In this document: positions 33,346-44,037 of the stretch, piece by piece
Layout: each line of letters begins with the position of its first letter
Position numbering within the stretch: position 1 is the stretch's first letter
Assembly: GCA_963575745.1 (NCBI GenBank)
Contig: CAUYUJ010006335.1
Span: 126,001-190,000 of the forward strand
Length of the DNA stretch: 64,000 nucleotides
Source of the DNA: Prorocentrum cordatum
Lineage: Eukaryota; Sar; Dinophyceae; Prorocentrales; Prorocentraceae
Reading direction: 5' to 3'
Made by a program: the position numbers and the translations under genes
Notes under the pieces: generated by a model
Told to the model about the DNA's origin: nothing
What the model saw: the letters and a program-made list of their open reading frames with translations, nothing else
Databases searched by the model: none

Positions 33346-33495
33346 ACGTCCCGGGGGCCGATGTGGAGCTGCCGTGGTCTCAGCGCTCGCCCTGCTGCCG
33401 AGAGGCCAGGTGCGCAGGGCCGTCGGTGTGTGCGTGGCAAGGTGGGGCGATCGGGCCTGGGTCGCAGCACGCTGACGGGGCGGCGAGCCTCGCCG

Positions 33496-33635
33496 AGCGC
33501 GTCCCCCTACTCGCAAGGTGCCTGCTCGCAAGCGTCAGAGAAGCTCATGCTTGCCTCGATATGATGTATCGTAAGCCACTCGCCGCGGATCCAGGCCATG
33601 CGCGAGAAATTCCCTTGCGAGGAGTGGAACGCGCT
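33496..33635 (+). mobile_element. MITE-like element, copy 3
   Basis: 140 bp with AGCGCGTCCCCCTACTCGCA at the left and GAGTGGAACGCGCT at the right. The interior has the shared GCGGATCCAGGCCAT. TTGTCTAG follows the right end, as in copies 1 and 4 with small changes. Confidence 0.7.
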
Positions 33636-33904
33636 TGTCTAGAGCCTGGGACCCAAGTGAGCTCACAAATGGCCCGAACAGAGCCCCAACATGGCCAGAA
33701 AAGGGCCTCAAAGGAGTCGCAAGGAGTCTCTCCCAACCTGCAAGCCCGAGGCTCCGCCCAAGAAGGATTTTCATCTGTGCCTCGTCCTCCAGTCCGCGGT
33801 TGCCAGGGGGAAGCGTTGCGACGAGGTGTTGCGACATGTTGTGTGCTGGACTTCGCTACGTAACAAGGCGGGTGGGCCCCTCTGGTCGACGCGCCGCGAC
33901 GGGA

Positions 33905-34385
33905 CTGGCATACTTTCGCCTCCAAGACGGCCCAAACGAGACCTGACTAGACCAGGCAAAGCAAAGCAAGACGAGACGAGACAAGGCATGACGAGACAAG
34001 ACAAGACAGGACGAGACAAGACGAGACATAACCAGACAAAATATCGGACCAACATGGCTCCAAGATGCCCCAATAGGGCTCCAAGACGGGCCCAGAGGCC
34101 GGTAAGAGGCCTCAGACCGGCCTTTGGCGGACTTCCAAGAGACTCCCAAGCGGTCAATGTCAAAATTATTGAGTCATTTTCCAAAAGAAACAATGATTTT
34201 GCCATGGTCGCCTTCTTGGTCTTCGTTCCGCCCAAGACGGCCCCCAAGCGCTAAGACGGCCCCACGACGGCCTGAAGACGGCCCGAACACGGACCAAAGC
34301 TGGCCCGAAGACGGCCCAAGACGGCCCCCTGACAGCGCCAACACGGCCCCAGCAGCTTTCAAGAGGACACCAAAGAGAGCCCCCA
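33905..34385 (-). repeat. CTTGG-type repeat block in reverse orientation
   Basis: Here the plus strand reads CCAAGACGGCCC, the complement of the usual orientation, in two runs (33905-33950 and 34065-34385) around GACGAGACAA low-complexity sequence (33955-34030) and an AT-richer spacer at 34155-34205. It is the only clear inverted block of the family in the window. Confidence 0.75.
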
Positions 34386-34737
34386 GAGGGGCCCAAGCAG
34401 GACCGCCTACGATCCGATTCGATGCGATTCGATTCGCCGGCCGGGGCTGCGATTCCGACCCGATGCGATTCGTTTCGGTTCGCCGGCGTCGACCGGGGCT
34501 AGCCTGAAATGAACGCGGCGATCCGATTTCGATTCGATTCGGGACGATTTGCTGGCGATCCGATCCGTTTCAGATCCGAGCCGATTTCGTGATTCGATCC
34601 AGATCAGGCCTGCCAAGAGGACCCCAGGAGTGTATTCACTCGCGAAGCTGACAGCACCATCCGTACTTGACGCCACGCTGGCTCCGAGACGGCCCCAGTG
34701 GGCTCCTCTCCGAGAAACCTTGAGAGGGTCCCACGGA

Positions 34738-35085
34738 CACACTTGCATCCTTCCCTCCTCGGCCTATCCTTGGCCACTTGCGTTGGCCGCGCCCCGCTCG
34801 AAAAGCTTCGAAATGGGCGTCCAAGGGCCTTGCATCCTTATCGTGCGTCCTTATGATATGGGTCGACTGTACCCCAACTGGTGTTGCAAAAGTGTCCAGA
34901 CGTTCCGACGAGGCATTCCAACACCATCGTGGTGTGGCTAGGCGAGAGGGTAGGCTCCCAGCTTGTGGGTTAGGCGGAGGGGGAGCCCCCCTCCTCTCAG
35001 GGGAGCGGGGGGTCGCTTTGGAAGAGCGCGTGCCCGGAGCTGCCTGCGCCCAGAGTGCTGGTTGGATTCTGGTGCCCGCCGTCTG
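34738..35085 (+). repeat. Dispersed repeat E, copy 2
   Basis: Homologous to 26048-26406. It ends where a (CTC)n tract begins (35106-35218), which has no counterpart at the first copy. Confidence 0.8.
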
Positions 35086-35105
35086 GAGGCTTTGTCCGAA
35101 GGGCT

Positions 35106-35218
35106 TAGGCGACCCGTCCTCCTCCTCCTCGCTCCTCCTCCTCCTCCTCCTCCTCCTCCTCGTTCCCCTCCTCCTCTTCTCCTCCTCCTCCTCCTCCTCC
35201 TCCTCCTCCTCCTCCTCG
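35106..35218 (+). repeat. (CTC)n pyrimidine tract
   Basis: CTC triplets over about 115 bp; the purines are on the minus strand. Confidence 0.9.
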
Positions 35219-35454
35219 GGTCGCCTACGGCCCCGGGGGAAACCGTCCAGGCCTGTCCCCCGCCCTACGGCCCCAGAGTGGGGTGAGGCTGCTCTGACCT
35301 TGATGAAGCTGCCAGTGGCCGGCGACGCCCTGATCCCTCATGGCCCTTGCGTTAAGTCGGGCCTGTCTCTCTACAGGGGGAAGATTCAAAAATAGTCAAA
35401 AAATAAGATGGGGACGATTTTTCGATTATTTATCGCTTCGCTGATTCCGCCGGC

Positions 35455-35605
35455 CCTGGAGCGCTATTTGGGGCCTCTTGGGGCCGTCTTGGGTCTTGGG
35501 GGTCTCTTGGGGGCTTCTTGGGAGCGTCTTGGGGCTCCTTGGCGGCGTCTTGGGCTCCCCTGGGGCCTCTTTGGGAGCTCTTGGGGGCCCCTTGGGGTGG
35601 GAGGG
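35455..35605 (+). repeat. CTTGG/GGCCTC-type block within a second copy of the small AT-rich element
   Basis: The block separates two sequences related to the two halves of 26489-26632: an AT-rich left part at 35376-35440 and a right part at 35711-35800 ending GAGGACACGCCCGACC. The order fits insertion of the CTTGG block into the element, or recombination between repeats. Confidence 0.5.
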
Positions 35606-36095
35606 GGGGTAGTCGATTGCAGCCACCCCCTCGGAGGCCACGATCCTCGTGAGGGGTGGCGAAAAATAGCCTCCCCCCTGGGGATCGCCCGGGACCCGGC
35701 CGGGACCCAGCCGGGGATTTTTCGATTATTCTTGACCATTTTGGTGGTATGTTTTGTTTTTTTCATTTCTCTTCCAAAATCCTTCTGGGGGAGGACACGC
35801 CCGACCTAACCCTTGCGTGTGGAGTGAGGCTAAAGAGCCGCCTCGAATCCCCGCTGCCCATGAACCCCGTGCGGCCTCGTGGTAGGTAGGTACTGGAGTT
35901 CCTTCAGTGCGTGGCACGTGGCCCACCCATTCGTGACCCGTATGTAGGGCGAGGCCCACAGACCGATCGGATTGTTCGTGGCCCGTGGTCTCCTGCGGCC
36001 CCTCGAGGCGCCCAAAAGTTTAAGCTCCGATAGGCTCATCATCACATCGTCCGAACTTCTCTGCAGGGGTATCGTCCAGGGGGCGTGGGTCACCG

Positions 36096-36236
36096 AGCGC
36101 GTCCCACCACTCGCACAGTGCCTAGCCGCAAGAGGTCCCCCAAACAGACGCCTGCCTTGATGTCATGGATCGCAGATCCTTCTCGGCAGTTCCCGGCCAT
36201 TTGCGAGTAGTTGCTTTACGAGTAGTGGAGCGCGTT
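36096..36236 (+). mobile_element. MITE-like element, copy 4
   Basis: About 141 bp with AGCGCGTCCCACCACTCGCA at the left and ACGAGTAGTGGAGCGCG at the right; TTTGCGAGTAG lies inside the right arm. This is the most divergent copy by eye. Confidence 0.65.
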
Positions 36237-36576
36237 TGTCTAGTGGGGTCGGCTCGAGATGTGATTCGGTGGCCCGTAGCCGCTGGCGGCTCGTGGCCCA
36301 GGGAGGGCTCACGGCCCGGTGAGGTGGCTCGAGGTCCGTGGCCCCTTGTGCCCCCCTTGCTCGTACGTGCTCGTTCCTCCTGCTGCCGCGCGGTCCACTT
36401 GCTCACCTGCTGCTCGACCTGCTCCCCCGCCAGACGGAGCGCAGCACCGCCAGCATCCAGAAGTCCCTCGCCCACCGCCAGCAGGAGCCGGCCCGTGCAC
36501 CGCTCGATCCCGCCCCCCCTGCTTGTCCTCGGTTGTGCCGAGAGATTGGAGGGGCAGCCTCAGATCAGGAGGGAAA

Positions 36577-36700
36577 GAAACACACAGACACAACTAATCG
36601 TCGACTCCCCAGAAAATATGGGAAAATATGGGAATTGGGGGGAAGACAGAAACCCAGAAAATATAGGAAAATATGGTGAATATTTTTATTTGTGTGTATT
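36577..36700 (+). repeat. Dispersed repeat related to 14929-15330
   Basis: Shares CACAGACACAA, TCGTCGA-TCCCCAG, ATATGGGAAAATATGGG and GGGGAAGACAGAAACCCAGA with the segments at 14930, 15045 and 15265. From 36701 to 37790 I see no gene; a run of TTGCAGGATC repeats lies at 37255-37290. Confidence 0.6.
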
Positions 36701-37789
36701 TATTTGTGTGTGTCCTGGGGCCCCTTCATAAGAAGGGGTTTCGGTGTGGAGGGGGTCAGGGTGAGCTGCGGGACGCCGTCCCTGCATTCTTTCGGCGGCG
36801 AGCGAGGGGGGGAAGTGAGAAGGGGCAGGCCTTCTCAGAGGGCTCGGAAGCCCCCTGGCCTTCAGAAGTTTTCGAAGCCTTCCCCGAGGACACGGACAGC
36901 TTCTCAGAAGGCCGCAGGGCTTCTGAGAAGTCCCGCCGCCTTCTGAGAAGGCCTGCTCCGTCTCGCCTTCCCCCCATCGCTCGCCGCCGCTGCAGTCTTC
37001 TCCCGAGAGGGGTGCGCCCCTTGGGCCTCGCTCCCCCGCTGACCGCCGACGCGCCGCCGCGCTTCTCACGTGCCCCGCCGCCCTCTTCCGCACTGCTGCG
37101 GGAGGTCCATGCCAGTGCCATTCTTCGGCCGGCTGCCCGGGGACCCCACTCGGCCAGGGACCGGGGCTCAAGAGACGGAGGTCAGTGCAGACGGAGGTCA
37201 GCCAGGGCGCCGGATCCTGCAGAGCCAGGGCTGCACTGACCTGGGTTTTCGTGCAGGATCTTGCAGGATTTTGCAGGATCTTGCAAAGCCTGGCTGGCCG
37301 GGTTTGGATTGACCCGGGTCAGTACTTCCCCGATGGGCCCTGGTGTGGCGCACCCAGGATCCTTTTCACTTCGCCCCAAGCGTTGCTGTCGCCCCTCGCA
37401 TGTGACCGCACAGGCCAGTGCCGCAGTGGTTTCCTGGCCAGGTTCGTTGTGGGCATTTCTCATGGGCTGCTTCTGGATATGACACAGCTACGGTGTAGCC
37501 AAGCGCTGCATGCTTGGTGAATGCCTTGAAACAGCTCAACAACTATACTCAAGAGGCTTACGCCATTCCACCGGCTCCCACAACAGTGATTCATGGGCTT
37601 ATGCCACACCGCCGACCCCTTTGGATGTCTGGTAAGGCCTTGGGTGGGGGGGGTTCCGTGCAGCATTAACAATCTGTCTCTCGCTATCTCGCGCGTGGTT
37701 TTTTCTTGTGCACTGGCCCCCCATGTCGCCGCGCCAAATTGCCGCCGGTTGCTGCGGCCTCGCACCAGGTCCACCCTCAGCAACTTGGT

Positions 37790-37885
37790 ACGTGTGTATG
37801 TACTAATGATCGTATATATACATATACATATGTGTATATATATACAGAAACACATGCAATCTTATATTGTACACACACGCGTACA
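37790..37885 (+). repeat. TATACA-type microsatellite
   Basis: ATATACATATACATATGTG-type alternating sequence over about 90 bp, similar in make-up to the TA blocks of the U repeats but without the GGGGCGYCCCC borders. Confidence 0.7.
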
Positions 37886-38049
37886 TAACATGGGCAGGCA
37901 TGCGTGCACAGAGGTGGCACTGCGCCGTGCCATTCGACAGCGTGTTTTTGGTTTTGGGCTCAAGAATTGGCTCGTGGTGTGTTCATTCGGCGCCAGCGAC
38001 AGCGGATGATGAGGGGCAGAGGTAGCAGTGATCCTCGGGCAGCATGGTT

Positions 38050-39330
38050 CGCCATCAGCGAGCAGCAACGCGTTCTGTGGCCAGTCAAGAGCAGATCTCA
38101 ATTAGTTTTTGCGTGTGCCGGGCATGTACAGATGTAATCCAGATGATACAGGGGCGTCCCCCCGCAACGCAAGTATATACATATATATATATATATACAC
38201 ATACACATATATATACATTTATGTACACATTTGTGTGCATGTATCTACGCATGTATATATATATATATGTATGCATACGTAGGGGCGTCCCCCTTATATG
38301 CTGGCTTGTGGGTTTTTTTCGAAGATATTGTGCAACGTCTTTGATGCGCAGGTGCAGATCGGACGTCGCCGGCGCATTGCGGCGAGGCCCACGCGTGTGC
38401 GAAATCAAGCGTCGGCGAGTTGAGCTGCTGCGACGCAAGTATGGGGAAAGGAGGAGGCATGAGGTGGTTCAGAAAAGGAGGAGGGATTAGTGATGCAGAT
38501 TCTGTCTCTTCGTAGCCGCAACATTGTAGGAGGACTCCGACAAAAGCCATGCGAGGATGATCTCGCAGCGTGCGGACGTCCCACCGCGCAGGGTGGAGGT
38601 TTTGAAGCCAGTTAAAAACACCACGCGCGTTTTTTTTCCCCCTCCGGTCCAACGGGGGTGCCTCTTGGAAAGTGTCATCCTCGGAGGCGCGCTGGAGGCT
38701 TTGGACAGATCGAGACCAAATCAAAAAAAGTCCAAACCCAATGGTCGTGGTAGGGGCTTGAGGATGGTCACGCTCGTTCGGCGCAAGATCCTTTGGCAGC
38801 TAGGCCTTCCTCCGTCAAGACCGTCCATGCGAATTTCGTTGGGATGCTCGGGTGTCGCTGTGACATCAAGTTTCGATGACAGCGGCTTTTCCGCAGTCTA
38901 CTCCAAAGTTGCTCCAAGAAAATCGTGTCTTGCGGTCTGGGTTGGCAATGTGCTTTGCGTGCTGCTGTTCCAGGGGCGCGAGGAAGGGCGCGTTTCGCGC
39001 GGCGGCTGCTCCTTTGGCAACGAGGCTCCCCTTTCCCGCGCCTCAGGAAAACCATGTGCTTCTTGCAGGATTGTTCCACTTCTGCTGTGGCTTCAGATAC
39101 CGATGGCAGGGTCGTCCCCGCAGTCCACTCCAAGGTTGCGCCAGGATAATCGCGCCTCGCGGCCTGTGTTGGGGGGTGATCTTCTCCCATGGGTCCTGGG
39201 GGGGGGGGGGGGGGGGCGCGAGAATGATCTCGCAGCATGCGGAGGTCTCAGCGATCGGCGGTGGACTCTGTGAGACCAGTAAAAAAAATCACGTGCGATT
39301 TTTTGTCTTCTGCACGACGGGCGTTGATGT
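38050..39330 (+). repeat. Dispersed repeat U, copy 1 (full type)
   Basis: Begins near CAGCGAGCAGCAACGCG, then TTTTTGCGTGTGC, GGGGCGTCCCC (38153), a TA-rich microsatellite (38173-38280), GGGGCGTCCCCC (38282), a conserved 300-bp middle (CAACGTCTT, CCGACAAAAGCCATGCGAGG), a palindrome at 38614-38637, a second module with a run of about 20 G at 39198-39217, and a second palindrome at 39281-39304. It matches copy 4 (44037-45408) along its length. No open frame is conserved between copies. Confidence 0.8.
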
Positions 39331-39452
39331 GTCGCGATGCCATGCTCGACGCAGGTCCTCCTGCAGAAACTCCCCGATGCCGAAACCGTTGTGGCTCCAG
39401 CGCGCAGCCCGCGAGGGGCGCTTTTTTTCGGCCCCCACGGGAGTAGCGACGC

Positions 39453-40583
39453 ATGGGTGATGAGGCGGCGCTGGGCGCCGCGTCGGCGTCGGCTTCGGCA
39501 GCCGTTGCCGATGTGCAAGCGCTCCCGCCGCATGCTGCTGCTGCCGATGATGATGAGAACTGGGGCCCGTGGACGTTGTCTGCAGCGGATGGGAACACTC
39601 GTGCGGCGCAGCCACAGACAGCGACGCCACAGCCGCACCCGGAGCCGCAGCTAGCGCTTGCGCAGCAGCAGACACCCCAATCACAGTCAGTGGCTGCGCA
39701 GCGACAGCCGATGCGAGAAAAGAGAGCGCCTTGCCGCAGGGCACCATCGCTCGAGCCATCGCCTCGGAGACAACAGGCACCTCGACCAGAGAAAGCGCGC
39801 CCGCGCGATCAGCGGCAGCCGAAGCCCCCGCTGCATCCGCCACCACCAGAACTAAAATCAGCGCGGCTGATTGTGGAGTTGCAGCCAACATTTCCGCAGC
39901 ATCCGCCACCGCAGCCACAGTTAGGGCAGCCGCGCGGTGAGCTGCACTGGGCAGTTCCGCAGTTTCCGCCATCGCTCCCAGTGCCGCCGCCCTCAGCGCT
40001 GGCGCGGCCAAGGTCGATTTGGGTTCTGCCAAATGGGCAGCGTGGCGGGCGAGCAGAGGCGCCGCCGTCGGTGCCTTTGCCAGCGCGGCCCGCGCCGCCG
40101 CCAGCTGACCAAAAGGCCCAGGGCTTACCAAGGGTCCCAAAGACTCCCAGTCCTCCGGAAAGGAAGCGCCCAAAACGAACTGCAGCCTCAGCTTCAGTTG
40201 CAGTGGGGGTGGCAGCATCAGCAGATGCAGCGGCGGCGGCAGCCTTCGCAGATGCAGAGGCCCCAGCAGATGCAGCAACAACGGGCTCAGCAACGGGTGC
40301 AACAACGGCAGTGGTGACAAAAGCGCGGACGTCCAGCGATTCGGCGGTGTGGCACAGCGCCTGCGCGCAGGGCTTCCAGGACGGCGTCAGTGTTGGATTC
40401 GAGAGCGGGAAGAAGTGTGGCGCCCTCGCTGGTGTGATGAAGGAGATTAGGGCTTATGAACTCATTCGTTTTCTGATTTTCCATATGTCTTGTCTTTGTT
40501 TTGTGTTAGGTGTTGTCTCGTTTCCTCTTTCCCTCTCTATCTCTCTCTTTATTCTGCTGGTTACTTGTCTGATCAGACTCTGA
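39453..40583 (+). CDS. Pro/Ala/Gln-rich hypothetical protein or exon
   Basis: 376-residue frame from the ATG at 39453. The first about 300 residues are low-complexity (Ala, Pro, Gln, Arg). A compact segment near 40360-40450 (CAQGFQDGVSVGFESGKKCG) reads like true protein. The last 45 residues are hydrophobic (LIRFLIFHMSCLCFVLG) and may be intron translated by chance, because the sequence becomes T-rich there. The opposite strand is also open over much of the same stretch, so coding is not certain. I recognise no family. It lies between U copies 1 and 2. Confidence 0.35.
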   Translation: MGDEAALGAASASASAAVADVQALPPHAAAADDDENWGPWTLSAADGNTRAAQPQTATPQPHPEPQLALAQQQTPQSQSVAAQRQPMREKRAPCRRAPSLEPSPRRQQAPRPEKARPRDQRQPKPPLHPPPPELKSARLIVELQPTFPQHPPPQPQLGQPRGELHWAVPQFPPSLPVPPPSALARPRSIWVLPNGQRGGRAEAPPSVPLPARPAPPPADQKAQGLPRVPKTPSPPERKRPKRTAASASVAVGVAASADAAAAAAFADAEAPADAATTGSATGATTAVVTKARTSSDSAVWHSACAQGFQDGVSVGFESGKKCGALAGVMKEIRAYELIRFLIFHMSCLCFVLGVVSFPLSLSISLFILLVTCLIRL

Positions 40584-41096
40584 GCGAACTCTGAGCGAAC
40601 TGCAGCCCAGCGAGGAACGGCAGAAGTGGGCGAGCTGGCATGGTGTAGCTCCAGGTTTGCCGCCTGGAGGGTTCGAGGCCATGGCGACCCAGATCGCCCG
40701 GGAGATCGGCTCGTTCCCGACGGCGGAGACGGGCATCTTTGTTGAACAGGGGTTGGGGAACGTATCAATGAGGAAAGAATGGAAGGATGGGGAAAGAAAG
40801 TGAGGAGAAGGGCCAGCAAGGAGGGAAGAAGGAAGGGCGACGCAAGGAGGACGGGAAATACGGAGGAAGGATGAGACAGAAGAGAAGAAATAAGGAAACA
40901 TGACGGAGGGAGGGGTCCTACGGGGGAAGAAGGTACCTAAAGGAATGCAGCAGGGACTTGATGCAAAACAGGGGGATTACGGAATAGTGAAGAATGTCCA
41001 GTATTGGATCCTGCGGTTTCATCTTGCATGTTGCTCATTGTAGCCTGCCATTCGAAGCGGTCTGAGAGGGCCCCAATCGCCGGCAACCTGTCCAAG

Positions 41097-41201
41097 ATGA
41101 GCGACGCCGCCGCGGCTTCGACGTCTAGCGTTGCGAGCGGTCCCGAGCGCCAGGAGGAGCCGAACGCGACGGCAAAACGGATTAGTGAGGGGTTCTTGTA
41201 G
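41097..41201 (+). CDS. Possible short first exon, function unknown
   Basis: An ATG-started frame of 34 residues (MSDAAAASTSSVASGPERQE...) ending at a TAG, with the Ser/Ala/Glu-rich look of a disordered N-terminus. It directly precedes U copy 2. It may belong with the exon at 42094, which also starts with a Ser-rich segment, or be chance. Confidence 0.2.
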   Translation: MSDAAAASTSSVASGPERQEEPNATAKRISEGFL

Positions 41202-41229
41202 TGCGTCAGTGGTGGCAGGCGTTCGGCCA

Positions 41230-41940
41230 GTGGCTTGTGGCTGTTGCCACTTCACAAGCAGACTTCAAGTCTTTTTTTTTGCGTGTGCAGCGTCACTTTT
41301 GTACATCCAGATGATGCAGGGGCGTCCCCCCGCATCGCAGGAATACGTATGGGCGTCCCCCTCGTATGCTTCCTTATGTTATCCTTGTCGAACATATAAT
41401 GCAACGTCTTGCTGCGCAGGTCAACATCGCACTTCGCCGATGCGCGGCAGCGAGGCCCGCGCGTGTGCGGAATTGTGCGCTGGCCAGTCGAGCTGCCGCG
41501 ATGCGCGCGTGGGGGAAGGGGGGGGGGGGCGAGGGGGGTTTAGGGAAAATAAGGGATTCGTAATGCGGAGCGCTTTCTCATCCAAGTCGCCACATTGTAG
41601 GAGGCGCCGACAAAAGCCATGCGAGGGTGAACTCGCAGCGTGCGGATGTCTCGTCGTGCGGCGGTGGAGGTTTTGAAGGCAGTAAAAAACCGCGCGCGTT
41701 TTTTTTTCTCCGGCCCAACGGGCGTGCCTCCTGGTGGGCTTCATCTACGGGGGCGCGTTGGAGGCTTTGGGCCGGGCGGGCACCGAGGCAGAACAAAATC
41801 CACATCCAACGGCCGCGCAAGGATAATTTCGCCTTGCGGTCTGGGTTAGCGAGTGTGCTTTCTCTATGCGGTTGGCGCTAGGAGCGCGAGGATGGTCGCG
41901 TTCCGTCGTGCGGCGGCAGATTCCGCGTGCGCATCGGGCA
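41230..41940 (+). repeat. Dispersed repeat U, copy 2 (short TA block)
   Basis: Has the TTTTTTTTGCGTGTGCAGCG start, GGGGCGTCCCCC at about 41320 and GGGCGTCCCCC at about 41352 with only about 20 bp of non-repetitive sequence between them, the conserved middle, a G-run at about 41519-41530, and the palindrome at 41684-41707. It shows what the unit looks like without microsatellite expansion. Confidence 0.8.
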
Positions 41941-42093
41941 GCGAGAGATATCGAGAGTGGGGCGTGCGCGCGCCGAAGAGGACGCAGGAGGAGGCAGGGG
42001 GGGGGGGAGGGCGAGGAAGAGGAAAACGACGATTCGCAGCTCTCTCGTGAGTGGCCGAATTTGGCTCGAGTGCTCTCCGCGCGCTCAGCGCGC

Positions 42094-42430
42094 ATGTCAG
42101 GGCCGCGCTCGAAACTATTTGTATCGATGCCCGATAGTCTCCGCGACGGATCCCGCTCGCCACCAGTAAAGAAAGGCGCGGGCAAGGACAACTTGCAGGC
42201 GGAGAAAGGCGCAGGCAAGGGGAAAGACAAGGACAAGAGCACGGGCGATGGTTTTGAGGAGTGCTTGCAGTCAGCGCTGGAGGCCACGTTCACAGCGCGC
42301 AGCCGCTCAAATTTTGAGATGTTGCAGGCAACCAAGGACATGGGCGAATCCGCGAGGCAGAATCGCGAGCTGAAAAAAGCTGTATTGGACTTAACATGTC
42401 GGGTGGGGTACCTTGAGATGGTTGTGAAGG
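42094..42430 (+). CDS. Putative exon, charged/coiled protein of unknown function
   Basis: From the ATG at 42094 the frame gives a Ser/Arg/Lys-rich start (MSGPRSKLFVSMPDSLRDGS), a Lys/Gly-rich linker (GAGKGKDKDKSTGDG), and a helical part (FEECLQSALEATFTARSRSN and QNRELKKAVLDLTCRVGYLE) with hydrophobic spacing typical of a short coiled coil. The frame is followed by AAG-GTTTGT, a plausible donor at 42431. Translation beyond that is unlike protein. A possible next exon lies within 42495-42760, where two frames look protein-like, but I cannot choose. Family unknown. Confidence 0.45.
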
Positions 42431-42839
42431 TTTGTTTCTTCCGATCATATTCAACGCAAGGTTTTGAACTATCCGCGTTCCAAGCGGGCGCTTGCGACAG
42501 CGGACTGCGCAGCGTGGTGGCGCCAGACCCTTGAGGACAGCCCATGGGGCCCAAGATGCTTGAGCTACTACGTCAATTGCTGGATGTACATCGCGGAGAA
42601 CAATGACGAGTTCGTATACATCCGCGACTTACAGTACAACGATCGATTCCACGGCTGGGCCCCAAGTACACTTTGGGCGCCATATACGACGAGCTTCTTC
42701 GGGATCGAAGGCCACAGGATTTGGGGCCACAGGTTCTACATGAGAGGCAATTCGTAGTTTTGTTGGCCGCAAGGCCATGCTCGGTTGGCTTGAACTTCAT
42801 CTTTATACAGGTTTGCCTCGAGCAGTGCATGCCAATATA

Positions 42840-43400
42840 ACCTGATTATATATATATGTTTATATATATATAGATATATGTATATATATATATATATGCA
42901 TATAAACATGTATATATGTACATGTACACGTATGTATATATTTATATTTATGTATATGTGTATATATATATGTGGGTGCGTCCCCTCATATGTTGGTTTG
43001 TGCCATCTTGTTCGAAGATACTGTGCAACGTTTTGCCGGCGCAGGTGAACATCGCATTTCGCCGACGCACGGTGGCGAGGCTCACCCGTGCACGGAATCA
43101 CGCGCCCGCGAGTCGAGGTTCTGCGATGCACGTAGGGGGAAGGGGGGGGGGATGATGGGGGATTTAGACAAGGAGAGGGGGTTAGTGATGCGGAGCGCTG
43201 TCTCGTCCAGGCCGCAACTTTGTAGGGGGGCACCGACGAAAAAAGCCATGCGAGGCTGCGCTCGCAGTGGCGGATGTCCCAGCACGCGGCGGCGGAGCTT
43301 TTGATTCTAGTAAAAAGCCGCGCGCGGATTTCTTCCGCCAGCGCGAATGCCTTCTGGAGGGCTGCATCTCTGGAGGCGCGTGGGGGGGTTTTAGCCCCCG
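42840..43400 (+). repeat. Dispersed repeat U, copy 3 (5' part not seen)
   Basis: A TA-rich microsatellite (42845-42970) is followed by GGGTGCGTCCCC, the conserved middle (TGCAACGTTTTGCCGGCGCAGG), a short G-run at about 43141, and the palindrome at 43312-43332. The left GGGGCGYCCCC border and the T-tract start are not evident. Confidence 0.75.
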
Positions 43401-43635
43401 CCGCCCTGCAAGGGTCCCAAAGGCGACGAGCAGGACTTGAAATCCGACGAGGGCGATCCGAAACGCGTGGAGTGAGGCTGGCCCGAGGTGCAAGTCCTGT
43501 TCCAGCATCTCTCCTCCTCCTCGTCCTCCCTGCCTCCACGGCCTTCTCCGCCTTCTCCCCCTCCTCCACCTCTCTCGGTGCCGTGTGCGCGCGTCGGGCC
43601 TCCACTTCCACTTCTCCCCCTCCTCCACCGTCGGG

Positions 43636-44037
43636 CCGGTGCCATTTGCGCGCCCAGCGCCATCCTTCGCCCGCGCGTTGCCCGACGGCGTCCGCGACAT
43701 GGTGGTTCCTTTGTTGAAGTGTAATCCGTCGGGCAAAATTCTTTCGATACTGCAGGCGGATATGGCCCGAGTGGTGGGGGTTTGGTTAGTTGCGGGCGTC
43801 TGCCCTGAGTGGTCGATTCGGTGGTCGACAAACCGCTGGACGGACTGCTCAGTGTTGCCATGTTCGCTACAGAGGGCCCCCCCGCGGCCTTTTTGAAGCG
43901 GATTGTCTCGGACCTTCCGCGAGCGACCCGCGCTTGCTCGAGTTATAGAAGCAGCAGAGCGCGCGGGTGCGCAGATGCAAACCAAGCAACTTTCCGTCCC
44001 ATCGGGTTATGCTCACAACGGGGCCGAAGGTTGGGGA
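43636..44037 (+). pseudogene. Broken duplicate of the GT32-like exon
   Basis: About 400 bp clearly homologous to 45635-46047. Shared segments encode LPDGVRDMVVPLLKCNPSGK and, in a second frame, VDSVVDKPLDGLLS, followed by sequence matching HRVMLTTGP of the intact copy. The frame breaks in the sugar-nucleotide-binding region (GGVYLDV is not readable). Homology stops at GGGAGCAG, where U copy 4 begins, so about 80 codons of the intact gene's downstream part (46048-46127) are missing. It is the remnant of a tandem duplication with a period of about 2.0 kb that included a U repeat, or of U insertion into the coding sequence. Confidence 0.65.

Noticed and set aside
37940-37966. GGTTTTGGGCTCAAG as another spliced-leader relic
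   Set aside because: It needs an extra G inside the conserved core and the upstream half of the leader does not match; probably chance.
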